DNA of 64,000 nucleotides. It comes from Accumulibacter sp. (GTDB taxonomy: Bacteria; Pseudomonadota; Gammaproteobacteria; Burkholderiales; Rhodocyclaceae). A program made the translations under genes and the position numbers. Shown here piece by piece: positions 35,961-46,251 of the stretch (position 1 is its first letter; each line of letters starts with the position of its first letter). The notes under the pieces were generated by a model that was not told the DNA's origin, did not search any database, and worked only from the letters and a program-made list of their open reading frames with translations. The DNA lies in assembly GCF_023806565.1 (NCBI RefSeq), contig NZ_JAMTDV010000086.1:19644-83643 (forward strand), written 5' to 3'.

Positions 35961-37490
35961 TCAACTGACCAGCTGATCATGAAAGCGAGCGATGTCATAG
36001 TCGCAGCCACTCTCCTCGAATTCGGCAGGGGTCAGCAGGTATGCGCGGCCATCGAGGCTGAAATCCAGCGTCTCCCGGACATTGAAGCTGCCAAGCGGCA
36101 GCACGATACGTACGGTGCCGGACTCGCCAGCATCGCGCAACCAGATGCCGGGAAGAGCGACAGCCGCAGCGAAGCCGCTGCGGCGCGGGCGTAGCTCGAT
36201 GCTCTGCGCCTGTTTCGAGATGAGCTGCACGCCCAGATTGGCCTGCACTCCGCCCAGCCGGTTGAAGCGCCGTGCGGTACCGAGCAGCCAGTTTTCGCCA
36301 CCCTCCGGCTGCATGCAGAGCAGGGTTCCGAGCTTGATGCCGTTGCCCGCTGGATCGTCGAAACAGACACGAAAGCCGCCGAGACTGACGTTTTCGACTA
36401 CCCAGCTGCGTGTTGCGGCCACGGATCCGTGTCTGCCCAGCGCTCCGGAAAAAACCTGGTAGGCGTGGTCAAAACCCGCAAGAACGGCCATTCGTGTCCT
36501 CACGGCATGGCGTTGGTGGCGCCGCTGCAGCGGCCGTACCGCCCAATAGGCGCGGAGATGACGAAGCACCGACAGCAATGCCTTCTGCGAATATTCGCCG
36601 CCAAGATTGAGCCGGGCAGGAATTTCGTCACGTTCGACCATGTGGATCAGTTCGTCGAGTCCCGACAACGCGGGTACGGGCGAGACGAAGCGCAGGCTCG
36701 GCGTGCTTGCCCCGGGATGGATCGCCAGACGTGCCGGTGGCGAGGCAGCCGCCGCATCGACCCAGTACACGCTGTCCGAATGACGTTCGGATGACCAGCT
36801 GACAATCGACAGAAAGTGCGCGATGACTCGATCGGCGAGCTCGATCTCCTGCGGACTCAAGCCATCCATCGACGAGGCGGAAAACAGAAGCGAATGCAAG
36901 TATTGTTGCGCAACGCTCGTTACGCCCATCCGGCCCGGGTAAAGCTGCACCAGTTTCTGTGCATGGCCGGCAGCTTCGGCCGCGAGGTAGCTTTGCCCCA
37001 GCTCCCGCCAGAGATCGCTGCCCGCTGGTTCGTAGCAATACGCCAGCCACTTGATGCAGCGGCGACGCGCCGCCTGCAGGCGCGTGTCCGCCAGGGGAAG
37101 CGAAGCGCGGAAGGCGTCGCTTCCCCTGCCCTTGGCCTCCAGTTTGGCGCGCTCGATGCACGATGCATAGGCGGCCGTGGCTGTGTTCCAATAACTGTAA
37201 CTCCGCTCCCAGAGGCGTTTTCGCTCCAGCGGCGAGAGCTGTGGCGAAGTCAGGTATTCGCGTGCGAGACGACGCAGATGCTGCTGCCCGGCGTCGTCAA
37301 GCTGACGCAGCAGGTCGAAATAGTGATCCAGCCGGAAGTTGCGCGCGTGCTTGAGGGACTCGAACCAGCCGGTCAGTTCATCGACGGCGTTCACCGGCTT
37401 GTCGACACGCAGTTCGGCGAGAATCCGCTTGAACTCCTTGGCGTCGGCAAGCGGATGATCGGGACGGCTTGGAAACAGGTTGAGGATCAT
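35961..37490 (-). CDS. PilZ-like domain protein of unknown role
   Basis: A 509-residue soluble protein, no signal peptide. The first two thirds (about 1-320) are alpha-helical and unlike any family I can name. Around residue 325 the run RRHQRHAVRTRMAVLAGF resembles the RxxxR motif of PilZ domains, and WVVENVSLGGFRV matches the following (D/N)xSxxG motif, so the C-terminal part probably binds cyclic di-GMP or is derived from such a domain. It lies between metG and thyA on the minus strand, 61 bases upstream of metG, so it may share its promoter with metG. Exact role unknown. Confidence 0.7.
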   Translation of the reverse strand: MILNLFPSRPDHPLADAKEFKRILAELRVDKPVNAVDELTGWFESLKHARNFRLDHYFDLLRQLDDAGQQHLRRLAREYLTSPQLSPLERKRLWERSYSYWNTATAAYASCIERAKLEAKGRGSDAFRASLPLADTRLQAARRRCIKWLAYCYEPAGSDLWRELGQSYLAAEAAGHAQKLVQLYPGRMGVTSVAQQYLHSLLFSASSMDGLSPQEIELADRVIAHFLSIVSWSSERHSDSVYWVDAAAASPPARLAIHPGASTPSLRFVSPVPALSGLDELIHMVERDEIPARLNLGGEYSQKALLSVLRHLRAYWAVRPLQRRHQRHAVRTRMAVLAGFDHAYQVFSGALGRHGSVAATRSWVVENVSLGGFRVCFDDPAGNGIKLGTLLCMQPEGGENWLLGTARRFNRLGGVQANLGVQLISKQAQSIELRPRRSGFAAAVALPGIWLRDAGESGTVRIVLPLGSFNVRETLDFSLDGRAYLLTPAEFEESGCDYDIARFHDQLVS

Positions 37491-37637
37491 CTGAAGTCCC
37501 CCTTATCACGGGCCCGCGCAGGCCGGGGCGAGACGAGAGATTGTAAACCACGTGCGGCCGACGGTGCCTCCTGATCAAGTGCCGAAATTGTGCGATATGG
37601 ACAGATGCGCGATTCCGGTGCGCTGCTCCCTTTCCCG

Positions 37638-37643
37638 TACAAT
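37638..37643 (+). promoter_or_regulatory. Possible -10 box of thyA
   Basis: TACAAT, five of six to the sigma-70 -10 consensus, 29 bases before the thyA ATG; a ribosome site GGAG follows at about 37662. The region at -35 has no good match, so this is a single-box call. Confidence 0.4.
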
Positions 37644-37672
37644 GTCACCTGACCGATCCACGGAGACAAGGC

Positions 37673-38494
37673 ATGCAGCAGTATCTGGACCTGATGCGCC
37701 ATGTCCTCGAGCATGGCAACCAGAAGGCGGACCGCACCGGCACCGGCACCCGCTCGGTGTTCGGCTGGCAGATGCGCTTCGATCTGGGTGCCGGTTTTCC
37801 CCTGTTGACTACCAAGAAGCTGCATCTGCGCTCGATCATCCACGAGTTGTTGTGGTTCTTGCGGGGCGACACCAACGTTCGGTATCTGCAGGAGAATGGC
37901 GTCCGCATCTGGGACGATTGGGCTGACGACAGCGGGGAACTCGGTCCGATCTACGGCCACCAGTGGCGCCACTGGCGATCGCCTGACGGATGCGAAATCG
38001 ATCAGATGGCGCAACTCGTCGATGCCCTCCGCAACAATCCCGACTCGCGCCGGCATTTGGTGAGCGCCTGGAATCCAGCCGACGTCGAGCGCATGGCGCT
38101 GCCCCCATGCCATGCGCTGTTCCAGCTGTACGTCGCCGCAGCCGCGCCAACCGATTCCGACCGTCGCGCGAAACTGTCCTGCCAGCTCTACCAGCGCAGC
38201 GCCGACATCTTTCTCGGCGTTCCTTTCAACATCGCCTCGTACGCCTTGCTGACTCTGATGCTGGCGCAAGTTTGCGGCTATCGGCCCGGTGACTTTGTGC
38301 ATACCTTCGGCGACGCACACCTTTACAGCAATCACTTCGACCAGGCACGTAAGCAATTGACACGCACGCCGCGCGCCTTGCCAACGATGCACCTGAACCC
38401 GGAGGTGCGCGATCTGTTCGGCTTCCGTTTCGAGGATTTTGCGCTGACCGGCTACGATCCATACCCGCATATCGCCGCGGCGGTCGCGGTCTGA
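37673..38494 (+). CDS. thyA: Thymidylate synthase
   Basis: Methylates dUMP to dTMP using methylene-tetrahydrofolate. It has 273 residues, against 264 in E. coli. The nucleophile is C146 (LPPCHALFQ), the same number as in E. coli; other signatures are [40 protein letters not shown]. The extra length is a polar insertion near residues 155-165 ([10 protein letters not shown]), in the loop just before [10 protein letters not shown]. folA follows after 4 bases, a sensible pair since ThyA turns its cofactor into dihydrofolate, the FolA substrate. Confidence 0.97.
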   Translation: MQQYLDLMRHVLEHGNQKADRTGTGTRSVFGWQMRFDLGAGFPLLTTKKLHLRSIIHELLWFLRGDTNVRYLQENGVRIWDDWADDSGELGPIYGHQWRHWRSPDGCEIDQMAQLVDALRNNPDSRRHLVSAWNPADVERMALPPCHALFQLYVAAAAPTDSDRRAKLSCQLYQRSADIFLGVPFNIASYALLTLMLAQVCGYRPGDFVHTFGDAHLYSNHFDQARKQLTRTPRALPTMHLNPEVRDLFGFRFEDFALTGYDPYPHIAAAVAV

Positions 38495-38498
38495 ACGA

Positions 38499-39041
38499 AT
38501 GCGCAGCGAACTGCTGTCGGCGGGAGGAGGGACGATTTCCTTGATCGCTGTCGTGGCAAGAAACCGTGCGATTGGCCGAGATCAGCAATTGCTCTGGCAC
38601 TTGCCGGAAGACATGCGACATTTTCGCGAGACGACCCGTGGCAGGACGGTGATCATGGGAAGAAAGACCTGGGAGTCGCTACCGCCCGCTTTTCGCCCGC
38701 TGCCGAATCGCCACAACATCGTCGTCAGTCGAAATCCTGCCTACCGCCCCAGTGGGGCAACGGCAGCGACATCGATCGAGGAGGCAATTCGCCTCGCCGG
38801 CGATGCCGGCGAGATCTTCGTGATCGGTGGCGAGGAACTCTACCGGCAGGCTTTGCCATTGGCCCGGCGCCTGTACCTGACGGAAGTCGCCGAAGATGCC
38901 ACCGGGGACCGATTTTTCCCCGAAATTCGACCGGCCGAGTGGCGGGAAGTCGGGCGTCGTATTGGCAATCGGCGATCAGCTGCCGGCGATGAGGGGCGCG
39001 CCGTTCCGGAGTTCAGTTTCGTGGTATACGAACGATGTTAG
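38499..39041 (+). CDS. folA: Dihydrofolate reductase
   Basis: Reduces dihydrofolate to tetrahydrofolate with NADPH. It has 180 residues with LIAVVARNRAIGRDQQLLWHLPEDMRHF, where the catalytic acidic residue and substrate contacts lie, VIMGRKTWESLP and the NADPH loop FVIGGEELYRQAL. About 12 residues precede the usual beginning, so a later start (a TTG in front of IAVVARN) cannot be excluded. Directly follows thyA. Confidence 0.95.
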   Translation: MRSELLSAGGGTISLIAVVARNRAIGRDQQLLWHLPEDMRHFRETTRGRTVIMGRKTWESLPPAFRPLPNRHNIVVSRNPAYRPSGATAATSIEEAIRLAGDAGEIFVIGGEELYRQALPLARRLYLTEVAEDATGDRFFPEIRPAEWREVGRRIGNRRSAAGDEGRAVPEFSFVVYERC

Positions 39042-39069
39042 CGCTGCGTGCTTGCATTCGGAATTCGTG

Positions 39070-39504
39070 ATGGCAGATTCGCTCGACCACTTTCTCGCAG
39101 GACCTAGCGGCGCCGGCAGCGTGCTGGCGCATGCGCGGCTGCTGCTGGCGCTGGCTACGCGCTACCAGGAGATCGTGCCAGCGCACCTGGGACAGGCAAG
39201 CCGGATGGCCAATTACAAGTCGGGTGTTGCGGTGATCCATGCCGACAGTGCTGCCATCGCGGCCAAACTCGGCCAGATGGCGCCGACGATGGTCCGCGAA
39301 TTGAAGAAAAGGGGAATCGATTGTAGTGCCGTGCGGATCAAGGTCTGCGCGCGGCAGGAGCGGAAAGTCACAGGAAGGGGCACGCAAAAACCGCTGAGTG
39401 CCGGGGCCAGCCACGATTTGATGGCGCTGAGCGAGTCTTTGCCGGCATCGCCCTTGCGTGCGGCGCTGGAAAAGCTGCTGGCGTGTTCGCCTAGGCGGGA
39501 ATGA
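39070..39504 (+). CDS. DciA-like DUF721 protein
   Basis: A 144-residue protein of the DUF721 family, related to DciA, which helps load the replicative helicase in bacteria lacking DnaC. Family signs are the run VAVIHADSAAIAAKLGQMAPTMVRELKKRG in the middle and the small basic C-terminal part; it is the usual neighbour of lpxC in betaproteobacteria. ATG 39070 is 28 bases past folA. Its end overlaps the convergent small membrane-protein gene by 14 bases. Confidence 0.75.
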   Translation: MADSLDHFLAGPSGAGSVLAHARLLLALATRYQEIVPAHLGQASRMANYKSGVAVIHADSAAIAAKLGQMAPTMVRELKKRGIDCSAVRIKVCARQERKVTGRGTQKPLSAGASHDLMALSESLPASPLRAALEKLLACSPRRE

Positions 39505-39679
39505 CTGCCACCCGTTCGAGGATCAGCAGGGCGAAGACCAGAAGGGCGACAATCAGCGCATAGCGGAAAAGACGCCACGCGAACCGCAGATAGCGCGCGT
39601 CCCTGGTGAATACAAAGGCGAGCACGCCGCCGGCGACGGCGATCACCGTCAGCACAGCCAGCAGGCGCAGCAACCACAT
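39491..39679 (-). CDS. Small two-helix membrane protein
   Basis: A 62-residue protein almost wholly made of two membrane helices (about 4-24 and 38-56), joined by a basic loop RDARYLRFAWRLFRY. It is just downstream of lpxC, 4 bases after its stop, so probably on the same transcript. Function unknown. Its short length would make it easy to miss, but the helix-loop-helix pattern and tight packing with lpxC support it. It converges on the DciA-like gene with a 14-base overlap. Confidence 0.7.
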   Translation of the reverse strand: MWLLRLLAVLTVIAVAGGVLAFVFTRDARYLRFAWRLFRYALIVALLVFALLILERVAVIPA

Positions 39680-39683
39680 CGGG

Positions 39684-40613
39684 TCAGAAAGCCGGCAGGG
39701 TCAACCAGCGGGAAACAGTCTGTGGTGCCAGCGTGCGGTCCTGAAAGCTGACGTATTCCCAGGCCTCGCGCCTGGCGAGGAGGGCGCGCGCGAGCGCGTT
39801 GTTCAGCGCATGCCCCGATTTGTGGGCAGAGAAGGAAGCGAGCAGAGGATGGCCCAGCAGGTACAGGTCACCGATCGCGTCGAGCACCTTGTGTTTCACG
39901 AACTCGTCGCCATAGCGCAGGCCATCGGCGTTGAGCACGCGGTATTCGTCGAGAACGACGGCGTTTTCGAGACCACCGCCCTGCGCGAGACCGTTTTCGT
40001 GCAGCCACTCGACTTCCTGCATGAAACCGAAGGTGCGCGCGCGCGCCACCTCGCGGACATACGAATGTTCCGCGAAGTCGATCGTCACCCGCTGCCCGGT
40101 GCGATCGATCGCCGGGTGGTTGAAGCCGATCGAAAACGACAGGCGAAAGCCGTCGTAGGGTTCCAGTCGCGCCCACTTTTCGCCGGCGGGTTCGCTCTCA
40201 CGCACTTCGATCGGCTGCGTGACGCGGATGAAGCGCTTCGCGACCGATTGCTCTTCGATTCCGGCCGACTGGACCAGAAAGACGAACGGCGATGCGGATC
40301 CGTCGAGGATTGGCACTTCGGCGGCGTCGAGGTCGACGAAGGCGTTGTCTATTCCCAGTCCGGCGAACGCCGACATCAGGTGCTCGATGGTGCCGACTCT
40401 CACCCCGTCGCGCTCGAGGCACGAGCACATGCGGGTATCGCCGACGAGCAGGGCAGACGCCGGCAGGTCGACCACCGGGTCGAGATCGATCCGCCGAAAG
40501 ACGATGCCGGTTCCGGGCGCGGCGGGGCGCAGGCTCATCCGTACCTTGACACCGGAATGCAGGCCGACGCCCGCGGCGCGGACCACCGACTTGAGGCTTC
40601 GCTGCTTCAACAT
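39684..40613 (-). CDS. lpxC: UDP-3-O-acyl-N-acetylglucosamine deacetylase
   Basis: Zinc enzyme catalysing the first committed step of lipid A synthesis. It has 309 residues. Zinc ligands are in [16 protein letters not shown] and [15 protein letters not shown], and the basic catalytic histidine is in [14 protein letters not shown] 40613 gives the family N-terminus [21 protein letters not shown]; a longer frame to 40757 runs into ftsZ. It follows ftsZ by 94 bases, the usual end of the dcw cluster. Confidence 0.97.
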   Translation of the reverse strand: MLKQRSLKSVVRAAGVGLHSGVKVRMSLRPAAPGTGIVFRRIDLDPVVDLPASALLVGDTRMCSCLERDGVRVGTIEHLMSAFAGLGIDNAFVDLDAAEVPILDGSASPFVFLVQSAGIEEQSVAKRFIRVTQPIEVRESEPAGEKWARLEPYDGFRLSFSIGFNHPAIDRTGQRVTIDFAEHSYVREVARARTFGFMQEVEWLHENGLAQGGGLENAVVLDEYRVLNADGLRYGDEFVKHKVLDAIGDLYLLGHPLLASFSAHKSGHALNNALARALLARREAWEYVSFQDRTLAPQTVSRWLTLPAF

Positions 40614-40707
40614 CTGTCTGAAATAGCTGTGGAATCGGCGAATTCTAGCACAGCCGAAGCTGTCCCGGAAGCCGCCGATTCCTGCAGAGGAGGGTTGTCG
40701 GCCGGGC

Positions 40708-41877
40708 TCAGTCGGCCTGTTTGCGCAGGAATGCCGGAATGTCGTAGCGATCGACACCGCTGTTGGCCAGCGCCTCGACGGTTGCGCTGCGTCCCTTGCG
40801 GACGATCGCGGGTACTTGGTCGAGCGATGAGTAGTCGATGCTCGGTCCGCTGGCGAAGCGGCCGTCGGTACCCGTTGCCTGGTGGTGCGCGTTGTTGATG
40901 ACCTCGAAGTTCTGACGCTTCGCCTGCGGCTGACCGAGACCAGTGGCCACCACCGTCACCCGGATCTCCTCGCCCATGTTTTCGTCGTAGACCGCGCCAA
41001 AGATGATGTGTGCGTCGTCGGCGGCAAAGGCGCGAACGGTGTTCATCACTTCGTTGACTTCCTTCATCTTGAGCGAGCGGGTGGCGGTAATGTTGACCAG
41101 AACGCCCTTGGCGCCCGAAAGATTGACACCTTCCAGGAGGGGCGAGGAAACGGCGCGCTCGGCGGCAATGCGCGCCCGGTCCACACCCGCAGCGTTGGCG
41201 GAACCCATCATCGCCATTCCCATCTCGCCCATCACGGTGCGCACGTCCTCGAAGTCGACGTTGACCAGTCCCGGGAAGTTGATGATCTCGGCGATCCCGC
41301 CAACGGCATTGCGCAGGACATTGTCGGCGGCCTTGAAAGCGTCGTCCATCGAGACATCGTCGCCGAGCACGTCCATCAGCTTGTCGTTGAGGATGACGAT
41401 CAGCGAGTCGACGTGCTTTTGCAGCTCGGCGATGCCGACATCCGCCACCTTCAGACGTTTGCCCTCGAAACCGAAGGGCTTGGTCACCACCGCGACGGTC
41501 AGAACGCCCAGCTCGCGTGCCACCTCGGCAACGATCGGCGCGGCGCCGGTGCCGGTGCCACCACCCATACCGGCGGTAATGAAAACCATGTGTGCGCCGC
41601 GCAGCGACTCGACGATCGCGTCGCGTTCCTCGATCGCCGCGCTGCGCCCGGCTTCGGGTTTCGCGCCGGCGCCGAGCCCGGTCTTGCCAAGCTGCAGCTT
41701 CTGGATTGCGATACTGCGGCCGAGTGCCTGCGAATCGGTATTGGCGGTGATGAAATCCACGCCATTCACCCCCTCCCGGATCATGTGATCGACCGCGTTG
41801 CCACCGGCACCGCCGATGCCGATCACCTTGATCACCGTATCCCTGTCGCTTTCTTCCTTGTCGATGATTTCAAACAT
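40708..41877 (-). CDS. ftsZ: Cell division protein FtsZ
   Basis: Tubulin-like GTPase that forms the division ring. It has 389 residues. The GTP-binding tubulin signature GGGTGTG is at 105-111, the T7 loop is in [13 protein letters not shown], and the C-terminal tail ends with the conserved peptide [11 protein letters not shown], the docking site for FtsA and ZipA. ATG 41877 gives the family N-terminus MFEIIDKEE with a GAGGAGGCGA ribosome site; a longer frame adds a stretch without match. It is 59 bases from ftsA, the longest gap in the cluster before lpxC, so an extra promoter could lie within ftsA. Confidence 0.98.
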   Translation of the reverse strand: MFEIIDKEESDRDTVIKVIGIGGAGGNAVDHMIREGVNGVDFITANTDSQALGRSIAIQKLQLGKTGLGAGAKPEAGRSAAIEERDAIVESLRGAHMVFITAGMGGGTGTGAAPIVAEVARELGVLTVAVVTKPFGFEGKRLKVADVGIAELQKHVDSLIVILNDKLMDVLGDDVSMDDAFKAADNVLRNAVGGIAEIINFPGLVNVDFEDVRTVMGEMGMAMMGSANAAGVDRARIAAERAVSSPLLEGVNLSGAKGVLVNITATRSLKMKEVNEVMNTVRAFAADDAHIIFGAVYDENMGEEIRVTVVATGLGQPQAKRQNFEVINNAHHQATGTDGRFASGPSIDYSSLDQVPAIVRKGRSATVEALANSGVDRYDIPAFLRKQAD

Positions 41878-41936
41878 TGTCGCCTCCTCTGCAAAAAATC
41901 CGAATGTTGCCAAAAAAAACGCCGTTCCCGAGCGGT

Positions 41937-43166
41937 TTAGAAATTCTTTTCGAACCAGGATTTCATCCGGCCGAAAACCTGTTTCACGTCGCGCGTCTCG
42001 CGCACCTTCAAGCCGCGCTTCCTTTGCGTCTGTGCTTCCAGCAGCAATCCGCAAGCGGTCGCGAAGCGCGGACTCTGCACCACGTCAGCCAGTGCCCCCT
42101 GATACTTTGGCACACCCAGACGGACCGGCATATGGAAAATCTCTTCGCCGAGCTCGATCATTCCGGGCATCACCGAAGCGCCGCCAGTGAGCACAATGCC
42201 CGACGAGAGAACGTCCTCGAAACCGGAGCGGCGGAGCTCCGCCTGGATCAGCTCGTAGAGCTCCTCGACGCGCGGCTGGATGACGTCCGCCAGCGCGCGC
42301 CGTGACAGTTTGCGTGACGGCCGGTCGTCTACGCCGGCGACGTCAAGCACGTCTTCCGGATCGGCCAGATGCGCCAGCGCGCAGCCATACTTGCGCTTGA
42401 TGTCTTCGGCCTCGCGCGTCGGTGTGCGCAAGGCCATGGCAATGTCGTTGGTGATCTGATCGCCAGCGATCGGGATGACCGAAGTGTGACGGATGGCGCC
42501 CTGGGTCCATACCGCAAGATCGGTGGTGCCGCCGCCGATGTCGATCAGGCAGATGCCCAGATCCTTTTCGTCCTCGGAGAGGACTGCACAGCTCGAGGCC
42601 AGCGGCTGCAGCACCAGATCGTTCACTTCGAGGCCGCAGCGGCGCACGCACTTGACAATGTTCTGGGCCGCGGACACCGCACCGGTGACGATATGCACCT
42701 TCACCTCGAGGCGGAAGCCGCTCATGCCGATCGGCTCGCGAATCCCGTCCTGGTCGTCGATGATGAATTCCTGCGTCAGGATGTGCAGGATCTCCTGGTC
42801 CGCGGGGATCGGCATGGCGCGGGCCGTCTCGATCACCCTTTCGACGTCCATCGTGGTGACTTCCTTGTCCTTTATGGCAACCATTCCATTCGAATTGAAG
42901 CTGCGGATGTGGCTGCCGGCAATCCCCGTATAGACGTCACGAACCTTGCAGTCGGCCATCAGTTCAACTTCCTGCAGGACGCGCGAAATGGTGGCGACAG
43001 TCTCCTCGATATTGACGACGACGCCCTTCTTGAGCCCCTTCGACTCCTGCGAGCCCATGCCGATGACGTTTACTCTCCCCTCCGGAGTAAGTTCGGCGAC
43101 CAGAGCGACGATCTTCGAGGTGCCAATGTCGAGTCCAACGATCAGATCCTTGCTGTCCCTGCTCAT
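41937..43166 (-). CDS. ftsA: Cell division protein FtsA
   Basis: Actin-like ATPase that ties FtsZ to the inner membrane. It has 409 residues: ATP-binding phosphate-1 GLDIGTSKIVALV, phosphate-2 LIDIGGGTTDLAVW, and TGGASVMPGM; the 1C subdomain lies around residues 85-165. The C-terminal peptide VFGRMKSWFEKNF is the amphipathic membrane anchor. Its start overlaps the ftsQ stop by 4 bases. Confidence 0.97.
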   Translation of the reverse strand: MSRDSKDLIVGLDIGTSKIVALVAELTPEGRVNVIGMGSQESKGLKKGVVVNIEETVATISRVLQEVELMADCKVRDVYTGIAGSHIRSFNSNGMVAIKDKEVTTMDVERVIETARAMPIPADQEILHILTQEFIIDDQDGIREPIGMSGFRLEVKVHIVTGAVSAAQNIVKCVRRCGLEVNDLVLQPLASSCAVLSEDEKDLGICLIDIGGGTTDLAVWTQGAIRHTSVIPIAGDQITNDIAMALRTPTREAEDIKRKYGCALAHLADPEDVLDVAGVDDRPSRKLSRRALADVIQPRVEELYELIQAELRRSGFEDVLSSGIVLTGGASVMPGMIELGEEIFHMPVRLGVPKYQGALADVVQSPRFATACGLLLEAQTQRKRGLKVRETRDVKQVFGRMKSWFEKNF

Positions 43167-43915
43167 TTCTTTCCCTTGACTTCTTGACCCCCCGCGGCCG
43201 GAAAGCGCAATGCGAAGCCGTTCGGATAGCGCATATCCACCGCAATCGGTCGCCCACGGCGACCTTCCGACAGGGTCGGGTAATAGTCTACGAAACGCTG
43301 CAGGCGCATGCGGATTGGCGCTTTAGCCTGTTCGCGACCCAGTTCGATCAACATTCCATCATCCAGCTTCAGCAGCCAGGCCAGGCGCTGTGACAATGAC
43401 ACCTGCGCCGGCGCACGACCGCTCGGTCGCAAGACGTGCGCGAACTCTGCATATCGCCGCAGAACGTCGCCGGAGGAGCCGGCCGGACCGTTCAGACGCG
43501 GCAGCGACTGCTCCCTGGTCAGTGAGGCCGCGAAGATCTCGCCGTAGGTGTTGACCAGTTGTCCGGACTCGTCGCCCCAATGGGCCGCTGCCTGATGCTC
43601 CTCGATCCGCAACTCGATGCGTCCCGGCCATTTCCGCCAGACCTCGGCGCGCCGAACCCACGGCAACTGCTGCAGCGCCTGGCGCAACGCTTCGATGTCG
43701 ACGGTCATGAAGTTGCCGCGCAAGAGCTCCGCCAACGATTGTTCGAGCTCGCTGCGCTGTATCTCCCGCAACTCGTTCACCACGCGCACTTCGTTCAGCG
43801 GAAACAGGCGCAGGCGCGGCGTCCCCCAGACGATCGCCGCCACCAGCAGGGCGGCAGCGCCGGCCAGAAAAAGCAGGTCGGAGATCGCCGTCAACAAGTG
43901 CGGTTTGTGCCACAT
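43163..43915 (-). CDS. ftsQ: Cell division protein FtsQ
   Basis: Inner-membrane division protein linking FtsB/FtsL with the ring. It has 250 residues: short cytoplasmic N-terminus, one membrane helix (about 10-31), a POTRA domain (about 36-105, beginning LFPLNEVRVV) and the FtsQ beta domain. ATG 43915 is 1 base past the ddl stop; a longer frame extends into ddl. Confidence 0.94.
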   Translation of the reverse strand: MWHKPHLLTAISDLLFLAGAAALLVAAIVWGTPRLRLFPLNEVRVVNELREIQRSELEQSLAELLRGNFMTVDIEALRQALQQLPWVRRAEVWRKWPGRIELRIEEHQAAAHWGDESGQLVNTYGEIFAASLTREQSLPRLNGPAGSSGDVLRRYAEFAHVLRPSGRAPAQVSLSQRLAWLLKLDDGMLIELGREQAKAPIRMRLQRFVDYYPTLSEGRRGRPIAVDMRYPNGFALRFPAAGGQEVKGKK

Positions 43916-43916
43916 T

Positions 43917-44843
43917 TCAGCCCAGGGTCGCAAGCGCGAGCACGCGCAGCACCAGTTCGTCATAGCCGATGCCAGCGGCGCGCGCCGCCATCGGTACCAG
44001 CGAGTGGTCGGTCATTCCGGGCGAAGTGTTCACCTCCAGGAAGTAGGCACGACCTCGGTCCGGTGGTACGGCTTCGTCGATCAGGAAATCGACCCGCCCC
44101 CAACCGCGACCGCCGAGGACGCGAAACGCCTCGACTGCCTGCGCGCGAAGTTCATTTTCACGATTCTCCGGGAGGTCGCAAGGGCAGTGGTAGCTGGTGT
44201 CGTCGCGCAGGTACTTCGCCTCGTAGTCGTAAAAATCGTTGCCCGGCTCGATCTTGATGATCGGTAGCGCCTGCTCGCCGAGAATGGCGACGGTGTATTC
44301 GCCCCCGAGGATCGCGCGCTCGGCGATCACCAGGGAATCGTATCTGGCTGCCGTCGCGTACGCTGCAGCGAGGTCTCGCGCGTGAGTGACCTTGCTGATG
44401 CCGATCGACGAGCCCTCACAGGCCGGCTTGACGAACAGCGGCAGTCCCAATTCTGCAGCCACTGCCGAAAAGTCACTGGCACGATCCAGAAGCAGATAGT
44501 CCGGGATCGATACACCCGCGGCACGCCAGAGCAACTTGCTGCGCCATTTGTCCATGCCCAGCGCCGAGGCCATCACGCCACTGCCAGTATAGGGAATGCC
44601 CATCAGTTCGAGCGCCCCCTGAATCGTTCCGTCTTCGCCATAACGCCCGTGCAAGGCGATGAAGGCGCGGTCGAATGTGGTCAGCTCGTCGAGCCGGCGC
44701 GCCGCCGGATCGAACGCATGGGCATCGACTCCCTGCCTTTGCAGTGCGCCGAGGACGCGTGAACCGCTGTTCAGCGAAACCTCGCGTTCGGCTGAACGAC
44801 CCCCGAAGAGTACAGCAACCTTGCCAAAATCCCTGGCGTCCAT
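43917..44843 (-). CDS. ddlB: D-alanine--D-alanine ligase
   Basis: ATP-grasp ligase joining two D-alanines for the cell-wall precursor. It has 308 residues: [16 protein letters not shown] at the start, the grasp lysine in [31 protein letters not shown] and the metal-binding [10 protein letters not shown] near the end. ATG 44843 is 4 bases from the murC stop. Together with murC, murD, murE, murF it supplies the complete pentapeptide assembly; mur B is not in this cluster. Confidence 0.97.
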   Translation of the reverse strand: MDARDFGKVAVLFGGRSAEREVSLNSGSRVLGALQRQGVDAHAFDPAARRLDELTTFDRAFIALHGRYGEDGTIQGALELMGIPYTGSGVMASALGMDKWRSKLLWRAAGVSIPDYLLLDRASDFSAVAAELGLPLFVKPACEGSSIGISKVTHARDLAAAYATAARYDSLVIAERAILGGEYTVAILGEQALPIIKIEPGNDFYDYEAKYLRDDTSYHCPCDLPENRENELRAQAVEAFRVLGGRGWGRVDFLIDEAVPPDRGRAYFLEVNTSPGMTDHSLVPMAARAAGIGYDELVLRVLALATLG

Positions 44844-44847
44844 GTTC

Positions 44848-46251
44848 TCAGATTCCACTGCAAGAGCCGGCAACAAGTCTGCCGGGAACTGCGCCAATCG
44901 AGCCGGCGCCCATCGTCATCACCACGTCGCCATCGCGGGCGGCGTCGAGGATGGCTTGCGGCAGGTCGTTCACCGCCTCGACGAAAATCGGCTCGACCTT
45001 GCCGGCGACCCGCAGGGCGCGCGCCAGCGCTCGTCCGTCGGCAGCCACGATCGGCTGTTCACCGGCCGCGTAAACCTCGCCCAGTACCAGTGCGTCGACC
45101 CCACTGAGCACCTTGACGAAATCGTCGAAGCAGTCGCGCGTGCGCGTATAGCGGTGCGGCTGGAAGGCCAGCAGCAGCCGGCGGCCGGGAAAGGCGCCGC
45201 GCGCAGCAGCGAGCGTCGCGCGCATTTCGACCGGGTGATGGCCGTAATCGTCGATCAGGGTGCAGGAGCCGCCGCCGGGCAAGGCGATGTCGCCATAGCG
45301 TTGAAAGCGGCGACCGACCCCGCGGAATTCACGCAATGCCTTGACAATTGCAGAGTCGACGACGCCGAGCTCGCTGGCGACGGCGATCGCAGCCAGCGCA
45401 TTCAGTACGTTGTGCCGCCCCGGCAGATTGAGCGTGACGGCCAGCCGGCTAACGTTGCCGTTGACCCGCACGCAGTCGAAGTGCATCTGGCCGGCCACCG
45501 CCTGCACATTCTCGGCGTAGCAGTTGGCCGACGGATCGAAGCCGTAGGTGACGATCTGCTTGCTTACCAGCGGCATGACTTCCCGCACGTTTACGTCGTC
45601 GGCGCAGAGCACGGCGACACCGTAGAAGGGAAGTCTCTGCAGGAAATCGACGAAGGCCTGCTTGAGCCGGCTGAAATCGTGGCCGTACGTCTCCATGTGA
45701 TCGGCATCGATGTTGGTGACGATCGAGATTACCGGCGAGAGAAGCAGGAACGAAGCATCGGACTCGTCGGCTTCGGCTACCAGAAAGTCGCCGGTTCCCA
45801 GTCGGGCGTTGGCGCCGGCCGCGTTGAGACGGCCACCGATGACGAAAGTCGGGTCCATGCTTCCTTCGGCGAGGATCGACGCGACCAGGCTGGTCGTCGT
45901 CGTCTTGCCGTGCGTTCCGGCGACGGCGATTCCCTGCTTCAGTCGCATCAGCTCGGCCAGCATCTGTGCACGCGGTACCACCGGCACCTTGCGGCTGCGC
46001 GCGGCGATGATTTCCGGGTTGTCCGAGCGGACCGCCGAAGAAACCACCACCACGTCTGCCGAGTCGACGCTTTCGGCAGAGTGTCCAACGACGGTGCGCA
46101 CGCCCAGCGCCGCCAAATGTCTGGTCGTCGAACTCTCGGCGAGGTCCGAACCACTGACCGAAAAACCGAGGTTGGCCAGGACTTCGGCGATTCCGCTCAT
46201 GCCCGAGCCGCCGATGCCGACGAAGTGAATGTTCCTGACCTTGTGCTTCAC
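44848..46251 (-). CDS. murC: UDP-N-acetylmuramate--L-alanine ligase
   Basis: Adds the first amino acid, L-alanine, to UDP-MurNAc. It has 467 residues: [17 protein letters not shown] nucleotide-binding start, ATP loop [13 protein letters not shown] (near residue 111), and DDYGHHPVE. It starts at GTG 46251, which overlaps the murG stop by 4 bases (GTGA); no ATG fits the family N-terminus. Confidence 0.97.
   Translation of the reverse strand: MKHKVRNIHFVGIGGSGMSGIAEVLANLGFSVSGSDLAESSTTRHLAALGVRTVVGHSAESVDSADVVVVSSAVRSDNPEIIAARSRKVPVVPRAQMLAELMRLKQGIAVAGTHGKTTTTSLVASILAEGSMDPTFVIGGRLNAAGANARLGTGDFLVAEADESDASFLLLSPVISIVTNIDADHMETYGHDFSRLKQAFVDFLQRLPFYGVAVLCADDVNVREVMPLVSKQIVTYGFDPSANCYAENVQAVAGQMHFDCVRVNGNVSRLAVTLNLPGRHNVLNALAAIAVASELGVVDSAIVKALREFRGVGRRFQRYGDIALPGGGSCTLIDDYGHHPVEMRATLAAARGAFPGRRLLLAFQPHRYTRTRDCFDDFVKVLSGVDALVLGEVYAAGEQPIVAADGRALARALRVAGKVEPIFVEAVNDLPQAILDAARDGDVVMTMGAGSIGAVPGRLVAGSCSGI

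Noticed and set aside
39606-41940. Long plus-strand frames across lpxC and ftsZ
   Set aside because: Antisense shadows of highly conserved genes.
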